Program-made: the position numbers and the translations under genes | The notes under the pieces: model-generated | What the model saw: the letters and a program-made list of their open reading frames with translations, nothing else | Databases searched by the model: none | What the model was told of the DNA's origin: nothing | Shown here: one piece after another, positions 24,484-33,586 of the stretch | Layout of the letters: every line of letters starts with the position of its first letter | Position numbering within the stretch: position 1 is the first letter of the stretch | Assembly: GCA_019115845.1 (NCBI GenBank) | Contig: DXCU01000002.1 | Coordinates: forward strand, 1-41,658 | Direction: 5' to 3' | Length of the DNA stretch: 41,658 nt | DNA from: Candidatus Rubneribacter avistercoris | GTDB taxonomy: Bacteria > Actinomycetota > Coriobacteriia > Coriobacteriales > Eggerthellaceae

Positions 24484-25463
24484 AGTACGCAAAGGACACG
24501 CGCCCGAAGGGCGCATCGCATAAGGCGGCGGAGGTCCTCGTCGAGGCGCTCCCCTGGATCAAGAACATCACCGGAAAGACCGTCGTCATCAAATACGGCG
24601 GCTCGGCCATGGTGGACGAGCAGCTGCGCGCCGACGTCATGAGCGACATCGTGCTGCTCAAGATCGTCGGGGTGAACCCCGTGATCGTCCACGGCGGAGG
24701 GAAGGCCATCACCGAGGCCATGGACCGCATGCAGCTGCCCGTGGAGTTCAGGGAGGGCCAGCGCGTCACCACGCCCGAGGCCATGGAACTTGTGCGCACC
24801 GTGCTCATGGGCAAGGTGAACCAGGAGCTTGTGGAAACGCTCAACGCCCACGGCAATTTCGCCGTCGGCGTGTCCGGCGCCGACGCGGGCGTCATCGTGG
24901 CCAAGCAGGCCGATCCCGAGCTCGGCCGCGTCGGGAGCATCACCCGCATCAACCGCCCGCTGCTCGACGACCTCGTGGAGGGCGACTACATCCCCGTCGT
25001 GGCATCGGTGGCGCTTGGGGAGGACGGAGGCTTCTACAACGTGAACGCCGACATGGTGGCCGGGCACATCGCGGCGGCCATCGGCGCGCACAAGGTGATC
25101 TTCCTCACCGACGTGGATGGCCTGTACGAGAACTTCGACGACAAGGACACGCTCATCTCCAACCTGACGCTGTTCGAGGCGCAGTACATGGTGGAGAACA
25201 ACATCGTGTCCACCGGCATGATCCCCAAGCTGAAGTCGTGCATCAATGCCCTTGAATCGGGCGTGTTCCGCGCTCACATCCTAAACGGTACCACGCCGCA
25301 TGCCCTGTTGCTGGAGCTTCTGACCAGCACGGGCGTGGGCACCACGATGCATTCCACCGAAGAGGCGTGCACGTTCGACGCGCATCCTCTGGGCAATTTC
25401 GCTTCGAAGCTCATAGAAAACCGCCTGCCCGGCAACGGATCCGGCGCTTCGATCAACGGTTAG
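24480..25463 (+). CDS. argB: Acetylglutamate kinase
   Basis: 327 residues. VVIKYGGSAM, IVHGGGKAITEAM, the NVNADMVAGHIAAAIGAHKVIFLTDVDG block and GMIPKLKSC are the amino-acid-kinase hallmarks. It phosphorylates acetylglutamate and is the usual arginine-feedback step; an N-terminal helix of about 30 residues before the kinase fold (KGASHKAAEVLVEALPWIKNI) is the type found in arginine-sensitive hexamers. It also has a C-terminal tail of roughly 30 residues past the usual end (TFDAHPLGNFASKLIEN). Its ATG overlaps the argJ stop. Confidence 0.97.
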   Translation: MKYAKDTRPKGASHKAAEVLVEALPWIKNITGKTVVIKYGGSAMVDEQLRADVMSDIVLLKIVGVNPVIVHGGGKAITEAMDRMQLPVEFREGQRVTTPEAMELVRTVLMGKVNQELVETLNAHGNFAVGVSGADAGVIVAKQADPELGRVGSITRINRPLLDDLVEGDYIPVVASVALGEDGGFYNVNADMVAGHIAAAIGAHKVIFLTDVDGLYENFDDKDTLISNLTLFEAQYMVENNIVSTGMIPKLKSCINALESGVFRAHILNGTTPHALLLELLTSTGVGTTMHSTEEACTFDAHPLGNFASKLIENRLPGNGSGASING

Positions 25464-25475
25464 GAGACGCGCACG

Positions 25476-26744
25476 ATGGGTTTCAACGAGGAAGAGCGGC
25501 TTGAGTCCGCCTACGTCATGGGCACGTACGCCCGCAAGCCGGTCGAGTTGGTGCGTGGCCGGGGCATGCAGGTGGAGGATTCCGAAGGCCGCGCGTATCT
25601 GGACTTCGTGTCCGGCGTGGGCGCGGTCAGCCTGGGCCACTGCCATCCGGCCCTCGTCTCGGCGATCCGCGACCAGGCGGAAACGCTCGTGCATGTGAGC
25701 AACTACTACTACATCGAACATCGCGGCGAAGTCGCCCGCGCGGTGTCGGACCTGTTGAACGCGTGCGTGCCCGAAAAGGAGCGTGCGCCGTGGCGAAGCT
25801 TCTTCTCGAACTCGGGCGCCGAGGCGAACGAGTGCGCCTTCAAGCTGGCGCGCCTGCATGCCAAGAAGCGCGCCCACGCCGCTGCGCTCGCCTCCGGCGC
25901 CGACGAGGACGCCGCCCGCGCCGCTGCCGACGCGGCGCCGCGGATCATCGTCACGCTGGGCAACAGCTTCCACGGGCGCACGCTCGCCACGCTTGCGGCC
26001 ACGGCGCAGCCCGCCAAGCAGGAGGCGTTCCAGCCCCTGCCCGACGGCTTCGTCCGCGCGTCCATCAACGACGTGGACTCCTTGGAGGCGCTGTTCGCCG
26101 AGCAGGGGGATGCGATCTGCGCGCTCATGGTGGAGTGCGTCCAAGGGGAGAGCGGCGTGCATCCCTGCACGGCCGAGTTCCTGCAAGCCGCCCGGCGCCT
26201 CACGCAGGAGCGCGGCGCTCTGCTCATGTGCGACGAAATCCAATGCGGCGTCTACCGGTGCGGCACGCATCCGTTCGGGTTCCAGCATTTCGGCGTGACG
26301 CCGGACGTGGTGACCATCGCCAAGGGGATCGCCTCGGGCTTTCCCATGGGCATGTGCGCCGCGCGGGCGGAGGTGGCCGACTCCTTCGCGGCGGGCGACC
26401 ACGGCTCCACCTTCGGGGGCAGCTGCCTTGCCGTGGCGGCCGCCGAGGCAACCTTGCGCGCCCTTGCCGACGAGGGCGTCGCCCAAAGCGTCGAGCGCGT
26501 CGGCGCCTACCTGCGTGAAAAGCTCGCCGCCTTGCCCCATGTGGCCGAGGTGCGCGGCTTGGGCCTCATGGTGGCCGCCGATCTGGACGAGGGCGCGAGC
26601 GCGCCCGACGTGGTGGCCGCAGGCTTGGACGAGGGCCTGCTGCTCAACAGCACCGGGCCGCGCACGCTGCGCTTCCTGCCTCCGCTCGTGTGCTCGGAGG
26701 TGGACGTCGACGCGCTTTGCGAGCGTCTGGGCCGCATCCTCTGA
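25476..26744 (+). CDS. argD: Acetylornithine aminotransferase
   Basis: 422 residues, class III pyridoxal-phosphate transaminase. FFSNSGAEANECAFKLAR is the phosphate-binding block, FHGRTLATLAATAQPAKQEAFQPLPDGF and MCDEIQCGVYRCG follow, and TIAKGIASGFPMG has the Schiff-base K283. It converts N-acetylglutamate semialdehyde to acetylornithine with glutamate as donor. An Ala-rich stretch of about 20 residues (HAAALASGADEDAARAAADAA) between KLAR and the next strand is longer than usual. Twelve bases separate it from argB. Confidence 0.96.
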   Translation: MGFNEEERLESAYVMGTYARKPVELVRGRGMQVEDSEGRAYLDFVSGVGAVSLGHCHPALVSAIRDQAETLVHVSNYYYIEHRGEVARAVSDLLNACVPEKERAPWRSFFSNSGAEANECAFKLARLHAKKRAHAAALASGADEDAARAAADAAPRIIVTLGNSFHGRTLATLAATAQPAKQEAFQPLPDGFVRASINDVDSLEALFAEQGDAICALMVECVQGESGVHPCTAEFLQAARRLTQERGALLMCDEIQCGVYRCGTHPFGFQHFGVTPDVVTIAKGIASGFPMGMCAARAEVADSFAAGDHGSTFGGSCLAVAAAEATLRALADEGVAQSVERVGAYLREKLAALPHVAEVRGLGLMVAADLDEGASAPDVVAAGLDEGLLLNSTGPRTLRFLPPLVCSEVDVDALCERLGRIL

Positions 26745-26756
26745 GCGATCGATAGC

Positions 26757-26799
26757 GCCTCGCCCCGGCTTCCAGGCGTTCTGGAGGTCGGGGCGAGGC
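26757..26799 (+). terminator. Terminator hairpin after argD
   Basis: GCCTCGCCCC at 26757-26766 pairs perfectly with GGGGCGAGGC at 26790-26799, with a nested CTTCCAG/CTGGAGG stem. It starts 13 bases after the argD stop. No T-run follows, as with most hairpins in this GC-rich genome. Confidence 0.6.
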
Positions 26800-26840
26800 G
26801 GGAGGCCGCGTTTGCGGGAATCTTTCCGCACTTTTGAAAA

Positions 26841-26924
26841 TTCTGGACCCGAAGCCTCCCGATATAAGGTACTATTTACTGCATATTTTCGAGGCGTATT
26901 TGCGCGATTCTGCATACGCCATGC
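26841..26924 (+). promoter_or_regulatory. argR promoter with candidate ArgR boxes
   Basis: TTCTGG at 26841-26846 and TATAAG at 26863-26868 are 16 bases apart. Just downstream is an AT-rich patch with repeated GCAT/ATGC elements, notably GCATATTTTC at 26881 and the dyad GCATACGCCATGC at 26912-26924. Actinobacterial ARG boxes are GCAT-rich, and GCATACCC..ATGC recurs before argG near 27609-27624, so autoregulation and control of argGH by ArgR are plausible. Confidence 0.35.
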
Positions 26925-26983
26925 GAAAATGCGAAAGCGGAACCGTATGTGTTTATCCTCGGAGAACAGAGAGTATCGCAGGC

Positions 26984-27412
26984 ATGAGGAAGCGGCAGCA
27001 ACGGCATGACATTATTCGCGACATCATTCGCGAGCACAATGTCAAAACGCAGCGGGATCTTGCGAACCAGCTGCAGGCCGCAGGCTACGAATGCACGCAG
27101 GCGACCATCTCCCGCGACATCATGGACATGGGCCTGGTGAAGTCGCGCGAGGGCTTCTACGTTCTTCCCGAGGAGATGCGGCTCCAGCGCATGGTTTCCG
27201 AACTGGTTGAAGAGGTGCACGTGGCTGGCAACATGGTGGTGGTGAAGACGTTTTCCGGCGGTGCCGCCGGTGTTTCCGCCGCGCTCGACAAAGCCAATCT
27301 GCGTGGCGCCCTGGGCACCGTGGCGGGCGACAACACCATCATGATCGCGGCTGAAAGCCCCGAGATGGCCATTGAGGTCGAGCGCGCCATCGACCGTCTG
27401 CGACGACGTTAG
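26984..27412 (+). CDS. argR: Arginine repressor
   Basis: 142 residues from the ATG giving MRKRQQRHDIIRDIIREHNVKTQRDL, which is where ArgR proteins normally begin; the open frame upstream is promoter sequence. Residues 1-70 are the winged helix with ATISRDIMDMGLVK as the recognition segment. Residues 75-142 are the trimerising arginine-binding domain with GTVAGDNTIMIAAES. With arginine bound, the hexamer represses arg operons. It is transcribed separately from argCJBD and sits just before argGH. Confidence 0.95.
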   Translation: MRKRQQRHDIIRDIIREHNVKTQRDLANQLQAAGYECTQATISRDIMDMGLVKSREGFYVLPEEMRLQRMVSELVEEVHVAGNMVVVKTFSGGAAGVSAALDKANLRGALGTVAGDNTIMIAAESPEMAIEVERAIDRLRRR

Positions 27413-27649
27413 TCGTCTGTCTTTTGCGCGAGGGACGCTTTTCTCCCTCTTCTCCCAAACGCTGCCAAGCAGCATGAAGCCGTGAGGGCCGCCCGGCGCT
27501 CACGCCGTCGCGAAAAGCCGCGATGCGCACAGGAATTCGTGTATCCGCATGCCGACTCCCGGTCGTGCGAATCCGCGCCCCGCCTGTGTCCCGCATCGTA
27601 GACCCGGGCATACCCGCAAATGCGAACCCATAGGGAAAGGACTATCGTC
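27413..27649 (+). other. argR-argG spacer with possible attenuating and operator elements
   Basis: This 237-base gap holds GAGGGA/TCCCTC at 27430-27449, a weak terminator after argR. Nearer argG there is ATTCGTGTATCCGCATGCC around 27535-27553 and GCATACCCGCAAATGC at 27609-27624, both GCAT-rich as in the argR promoter, so they are candidate ArgR sites. No gene and no clear -35/-10 pair is seen. Confidence 0.35.
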
Positions 27650-28990
27650 ATGGCTGATCAGAAAGACAAAGTCGTACTCGCGTACTCGGGCGGCCTCGAC
27701 ACCTCCGTATGCATCAAGTGGCTTCAGGAGGAGAAGGGGCTTGACGTCATCGCCGTGGTCGGCGACGTGGGGCAAGAGCACGAGGGGCTTGAGAAGATCA
27801 AGCAGAAGGCCCTCAAGGCCGGCGCGCTCGACTGCCTCGTCGTGGACATGCGGGACACGTTCGCCAAAGAGTACCTGTCCAAGGCGCTTGCGGCCAATGC
27901 CCTCTACGAGAACAAGTACCCGCTCGTCTCGGCGCTTTCGCGGCCGCTCATCTCGAAGCACCTCGTGGACGCCGCGCACAAGTTCGGCGCGAAGCACATC
28001 GCCCACGGCTGCACGGGCAAGGGCAACGACCAGGTGCGCTTCGAGGCCAGCATCACGATGCTCGATCCCGACATCGAGATCCTCGCCCCGGTGCGCGAAT
28101 GGGATCTCAAAACCCGGCCCGAGGAGATCGAATGGGCGTTGGCCCACGGCGTGGAGGTTCCCGCCACGAAGAAATCGCCGTACTCCATCGACGACAACCT
28201 ATGGGGCAGGGCCATCGAGTGCGGCGTGCTCGAAGACCCTTGGACCGAGCCGCCTGCGGACATCTACACGATGACGTCCGATCCCGTTCAGGCGCCCGAT
28301 GAGCCGCAGTACGTCGAGCTTTCGTTCTCGCGGGGGATCCCTTACATGATCGACGGGGTCCAGAAGAGCTTCCTCGGCATCGTCTACGCTTTGAACGAGG
28401 TGGCCGGGGCGCACGGTTTCGGCCGCATCGACATGATAGAGAACAGGCTCGTCGGAGTGAAGAGCCGCGAATGCTACGAAGCGCCTGCCGCCCTCGCGCT
28501 CATCCAGGCTCATAAAGCGCTTGAGGACCTGGTGCTCGAACGGGAGGTTTTGCACTTCAAGCTGGGCATGGAGCAGGCGTGGGCGAGCGCCGTCTACAAC
28601 GGGCAGTGGTTCTCGCCGCTCAAGGAGGCCATCGACGCGTTCATGGCGTCCACGCAGCGGTGCCTGTACGGCACGGTGCGCTTGAAGTTCTACAAAGGAA
28701 CCTGCACGGTGGTGGGGCGCAAGAGCGCGTACTCGCTCTACGACTACGGCCTGGCCACCTACGATGCGGACGATTCGTTCGACCACGGCGCGGCGCGGGG
28801 CTTCATACAGCTGCACAGCCTGTCCACCAAGACGTGGGCTGCCAACCGCCGTCAAGAAGGGGCCCCGGCCGAGCTGTTCGACGCTCGCGACCAGGTGGGT
28901 CCGCTCACTCGCGGCAAGTACGAGGACGTGACGCCCATCTGGCGGCAGGTGGCCGATGCCGAGGCCAAAGCCGTCGCGACGACGGAGTAG
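27650..28990 (+). CDS. argG: Argininosuccinate synthase
   Basis: 446 residues from the ATG with GGGAAAGG upstream. VVLAYSGGLDTSVCIKWL holds the PP-loop (S13-G-G-L-D-T-S19) that binds ATP. AHGCTGKGNDQVRFE and PYSIDDNLWGRAIECGVLEDPWTEPP are family blocks for citrulline and aspartate binding. It joins citrulline and aspartate to argininosuccinate. The tail past residue 400 is about 40 residues longer than the shortest family members. argH follows after nine bases. Confidence 0.97.
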   Translation: MADQKDKVVLAYSGGLDTSVCIKWLQEEKGLDVIAVVGDVGQEHEGLEKIKQKALKAGALDCLVVDMRDTFAKEYLSKALAANALYENKYPLVSALSRPLISKHLVDAAHKFGAKHIAHGCTGKGNDQVRFEASITMLDPDIEILAPVREWDLKTRPEEIEWALAHGVEVPATKKSPYSIDDNLWGRAIECGVLEDPWTEPPADIYTMTSDPVQAPDEPQYVELSFSRGIPYMIDGVQKSFLGIVYALNEVAGAHGFGRIDMIENRLVGVKSRECYEAPAALALIQAHKALEDLVLEREVLHFKLGMEQAWASAVYNGQWFSPLKEAIDAFMASTQRCLYGTVRLKFYKGTCTVVGRKSAYSLYDYGLATYDADDSFDHGAARGFIQLHSLSTKTWAANRRQEGAPAELFDARDQVGPLTRGKYEDVTPIWRQVADAEAKAVATTE

Positions 28991-28999
28991 GGGGCTGCC

Positions 29000-30397
<1,398 letters not shown>

Positions 30398-30426
30398 GCG
30401 ACGCCCGGGGGCTTCGGAAAGGCGGG

Positions 30427-30465
30427 GGCGTGGGAGGGGCCGACCCCTCCCACGCCGCTTCTTTT
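30427..30465 (+). terminator. Intrinsic terminator after argGH
   Basis: GGCGTGGGAGGGG at 30427-30439 pairs perfectly with CCCCTCCCACGCC at 30444-30456 around a four-base loop, followed by a T-rich GCTTCTTTT. It lies 30 bases after the argH stop. Confidence 0.9.
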
Positions 30466-30520
30466 CAAGCTCCGACCGGGCGTTTTTCCTTATGACCTTT
30501 TTCCAACGAACTTGTGTTGT

Positions 30521-30551
30521 TTCACAGGGTCCCGCGCCCCGATGTTACAAT
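30521..30551 (+). promoter_or_regulatory. Promoter of the first penicillin-binding protein
   Basis: TTCACA at 30521-30526 and TACAAT at 30546-30551 with TG one base upstream of the -10 (extended -10). The spacing is 19 bases, long, but the extended -10 can compensate. The GTG start lies 23 bases on, with GGAGG between. Confidence 0.5.
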
Positions 30552-30574
30552 GAACGGGTTTTTGGAGGTGGTCC

Positions 30575-32911
30575 GTGGCTTCGCGTTCGATAAAAAACAG
30601 GCCGAGCATCAAAAAGAAGCATCCCATCGTCGGCCTGCTCATGGTGCTGACCGTCATCGTGGCCGTGGTGGTGGCGAGCGGCGTGGGCATCTACGCCCTG
30701 GGCACGTCGTGGATCGGCGACCTGGACGGGTACGACGTCTCCCAAGCCGAGGAGCTCAACGTGCCCCATCCGTCGGAGGTGTACGCGTCCGACGGGACCA
30801 CGCAGCTGGCGAAGCTGCAGCTCGAGAACCGCGATCCCGTCTCGTCCTTGGACGAGATCAGCCCTTATGTGACCGAGGGAACGGTGGCCACCGAGGACGA
30901 GCGCTTCTACGAGCACGGCGGATTTGACCTGTGGGGCATCGCCCGCGCCGCCGTCGTGACGCTGACCGGGTCCGGCCGGGAGGGCGCCTCCACCATCACG
31001 CAGCAGTTCGTCCGCAACACCATCCTCTCCGACGAGATGACCGACATCTCCCTCAAGCGCAAGGTGCGGGAGATGTACTTGTCGGTTAAGCTGGAGGAGG
31101 TGTACGACAAAGACGAGATCCTGCTCATGTACCTGAACACCATCAACTACGGGAACGGAACCTACGGCATTCAGGCCGCCGCGCAGCGCTACTTCTCCAA
31201 AGACGCCGTGGACCTCACGCTTGCCGAGGCGGCCGCCCTCGTGGGCATCCCCCAGTCGCCCACCTACAACGAGCCCATCCAGAACCTCGAGAACTGCTTG
31301 GCGCGGCGCAACGTGGTGCTCGACCGCATGCTTTCGAACGGCTACATCACGCAGGAGGAGCATGACGCCGCCCAGGCCGAAGAGCTTGTGCTCAACGTGA
31401 CGGAGCCGTCGACCGACGGCATACTGGCGTACCCGTACTTCACAAGCTACGTGATCAACACGCTCCAGGAAACGTATTCCCAGGCCGAGATATTCGCCGG
31501 CGGCCTCAGGGTGATCACGACGCTCGACGTGGCAACGCAGCAGGCCGCCGAAGAGGCGGTGCGGGCCAAGGAGGCGACGCTCAACGACGCCATATCGGGT
31601 TCGCTCGTGGCCATCGACCCCGACACGGGGCATGTCAAAGCGCTGGTCGGCGGTAAGGACTATTCCGTGAACCAGACCAACCTCGCCACGGGCCAAGGCA
31701 CCAACGGAGGCCGCTCGTGCGGTTCGTCGTTCAAGACGTTCACGCTCGTGGCCGCCCTCGAGGCGGGGATCAATCCGAGCACGCTGGTCGACTGCTCCTC
31801 TCCGGCGGTGATCCCCGGAACCGACTACACCGCGAGCAACCCGCTCAACAACATCAACTACCAAAGCTTCGGCACCATCAGCATGCAGCGCGCCTTCGCG
31901 AAATCGTCCAACACGGGGTTCGTGCGTCTGCAGATGGCCCTCGGCACCGACAAGGTGAAGGAGGTTGCCAGGCGCATGGGCATCACGTCGGAGCTGAACG
32001 CGAGCGCTTCGCTCACGCTCGGCACGGACAACGTGACCATGCTCGACATGTCGAAGGCCTACGCGACCATCGCCTCTGGCGGCATGGGCCACGACGCGCA
32101 GCCCATTCTGCAGATATACGACAGCGAGGGCAAGGTCATAGCCGATCACACCGCCCCCGAAGGGGAGCGCGTCATCTCGGCGGAGGTGGCCAAGGCCGCC
32201 ACCGACGTGATGAAGACCGTCGTGACCGACTACGACGGAACGGGCACCGCCGCCCGGCTCGACAACGGCCAGGAGGTGGCCGCCAAAACGGGCACGAGCT
32301 ACGAGTACCACGACATCACGTTCTGCGGCATCACCCCGCAGCTTTCGGTGGCCATCTGGTTCGGGGATCCCAGCAACGTCGAGACCATCCCGTCATCGGT
32401 GGGTGCCGACGATGTGTTCGCCGACTTCATGAACCGGGTGCTGGAAGGTCAGCCGACCGAGGAGTTCCCCGATGCCGACGATCCGGACTACCAGGCGTCG
32501 TACACCAACTCCACCTACCATATCGGCGGCTACTCCTCGTCGTATTCGGGATCGGGCTATCAAAACGCAAGCGGCTCGTCCGGGTCCGGCAACTCCTCCG
32601 CGCCCTCTGATTCGGACAGCGCAACGGGCGGCTCCGCTTCATCGTCGGGCAACGGGAACGGGTCGTCCGGCTCCTCGAACGGCTCCGGCGGTTCCTCCGA
32701 CGGCGCAGGAGGGTCTTCGTCCGGCGGTGGGTCGTCGTCGGGAAGCGGATCCTCGGGCGGGTCGTCCGGCGGAGGGGCTGGTTCTGGCGGAGGGGCTTCG
32801 GGCGGTTCGGGAGGCTCCGGTAACTCCGGCGGCACGAACGGCTCCGGCGGCGGATCGGGGGCCGGCGGCGGGTCGTCGTCCGCCGACGGCGGAGCCGACT
32901 CCGGCGAATGA
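30575..32911 (+). CDS. Class A penicillin-binding protein with Ser/Gly-rich tail
   Basis: 778 residues from the GTG preceded by TTGGAGG. After a basic tail, one membrane helix lies at residues 17-42. The GT51 transglycosylase domain has TEDERFYEHGGFD (E107 region) and REGASTITQQFVRN. The transpeptidase domain has S384-S-F-K387, S444-S-N446 and K571-T-G-T-S. It polymerises and cross-links peptidoglycan outside the membrane. The last 115 residues or so are almost only Ser and Gly with a few Asn and Asp, probably an unstructured wall-spanning tail. It has no PASTA domain, unlike the convergent paralogue at 33587-35806. Confidence 0.95.
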   Translation: MASRSIKNRPSIKKKHPIVGLLMVLTVIVAVVVASGVGIYALGTSWIGDLDGYDVSQAEELNVPHPSEVYASDGTTQLAKLQLENRDPVSSLDEISPYVTEGTVATEDERFYEHGGFDLWGIARAAVVTLTGSGREGASTITQQFVRNTILSDEMTDISLKRKVREMYLSVKLEEVYDKDEILLMYLNTINYGNGTYGIQAAAQRYFSKDAVDLTLAEAAALVGIPQSPTYNEPIQNLENCLARRNVVLDRMLSNGYITQEEHDAAQAEELVLNVTEPSTDGILAYPYFTSYVINTLQETYSQAEIFAGGLRVITTLDVATQQAAEEAVRAKEATLNDAISGSLVAIDPDTGHVKALVGGKDYSVNQTNLATGQGTNGGRSCGSSFKTFTLVAALEAGINPSTLVDCSSPAVIPGTDYTASNPLNNINYQSFGTISMQRAFAKSSNTGFVRLQMALGTDKVKEVARRMGITSELNASASLTLGTDNVTMLDMSKAYATIASGGMGHDAQPILQIYDSEGKVIADHTAPEGERVISAEVAKAATDVMKTVVTDYDGTGTAARLDNGQEVAAKTGTSYEYHDITFCGITPQLSVAIWFGDPSNVETIPSSVGADDVFADFMNRVLEGQPTEEFPDADDPDYQASYTNSTYHIGGYSSSYSGSGYQNASGSSGSGNSSAPSDSDSATGGSASSSGNGNGSSGSSNGSGGSSDGAGGSSSGGGSSSGSGSSGGSSGGGAGSGGGASGGSGGSGNSGGTNGSGGGSGAGGGSSSADGGADSGE

Positions 32912-32972
32912 TCGACGTAAGGAAAGAAAACGCCGCCCTGCGGGGCGGGCGATGACGGAGAGCAGGTAAGGA

Positions 32973-33476
32973 ATGGAACGATCGAAACGCATCCGGGCGG
33001 TTGCGACGGTGCTCGCGGCTGCGCTCGCGCTGTTTGTTTTGGGGGGCTGCGCTCAGCAGGGAACCGCCGCGAACCAGCAGCAGTCCCAGAATCGCGCGTA
33101 CATGGCGCAGGTCAACCAGGTGATGGAGGACTTGAAAGGCAGGCTCGAGGGCTTTTCCGACGCGGTGTCGCGCGGCGATGTCGTGGGCATGCGCACGCAG
33201 GCCGACAACGCGTTCAAGGCCATTGACGACCTGAACGGACTTGAGGCGCCCGATGATCTGAAGGATGTGCAGCAGGAGTATGTCGACGGGGCGGCCAAGC
33301 TGGAGGAGGCCCTGAGCGAGTACGTCTCGCTGTACACGGAAATCGACAGCGCCACCGATGCGCAGCCCTTCGACTGGGCGTCGTACGACGACAGGGTCGC
33401 CCAGATCCAAAGCCTGTACGACGAAGGGACGGGCAAGCTGCAGTCAGGCGACAACAAGGCGTCAGAGAAGAGCTAG
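32973..33476 (+). CDS. Small secreted lipoprotein, helical
   Basis: 167 residues. The signal peptide ends in a lipobox LGGC with C26 as the lipidation site, followed by a Gln-rich spacer. The mature part is largely amphipathic helix (NQVMEDLKGRLEGFSDAVSRGDVVGMRTQADNAFKAIDDL, KLEEALSEYVSLYTEI; segments quoted in part), consistent with a helical bundle. I recognise no named family. It follows the penicillin-binding protein by 61 bases on the same strand, so it may help or regulate it at the membrane. A short AAGGA lies very close to the start. Confidence 0.8.
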   Translation: MERSKRIRAVATVLAAALALFVLGGCAQQGTAANQQQSQNRAYMAQVNQVMEDLKGRLEGFSDAVSRGDVVGMRTQADNAFKAIDDLNGLEAPDDLKDVQQEYVDGAAKLEEALSEYVSLYTEIDSATDAQPFDWASYDDRVAQIQSLYDEGTGKLQSGDNKASEKS

Positions 33477-33526
33477 GGGCTTCCGCCTTTTTGCAAGGCG
33501 GCCAAACAGAGGCGAATCGCCCTTCG

Positions 33527-33573
33527 AAAGCCGATCCCGCGCGACGAATCCGTGCGGGATCGGCTTTTTCTTT
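33527..33573. terminator. Strong intrinsic terminator between convergent genes
   Basis: AAAGCCGATCCCGC at 33527-33540 pairs perfectly with GCGGGATCGGCTTT at 33554-33567, followed by TTCTTT. With A-rich on one side and T-rich on the other it can serve both the lipoprotein gene and the minus-strand penicillin-binding protein gene. Confidence 0.88.
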
Positions 33574-33586
33574 GCAGGAAAGGCTC

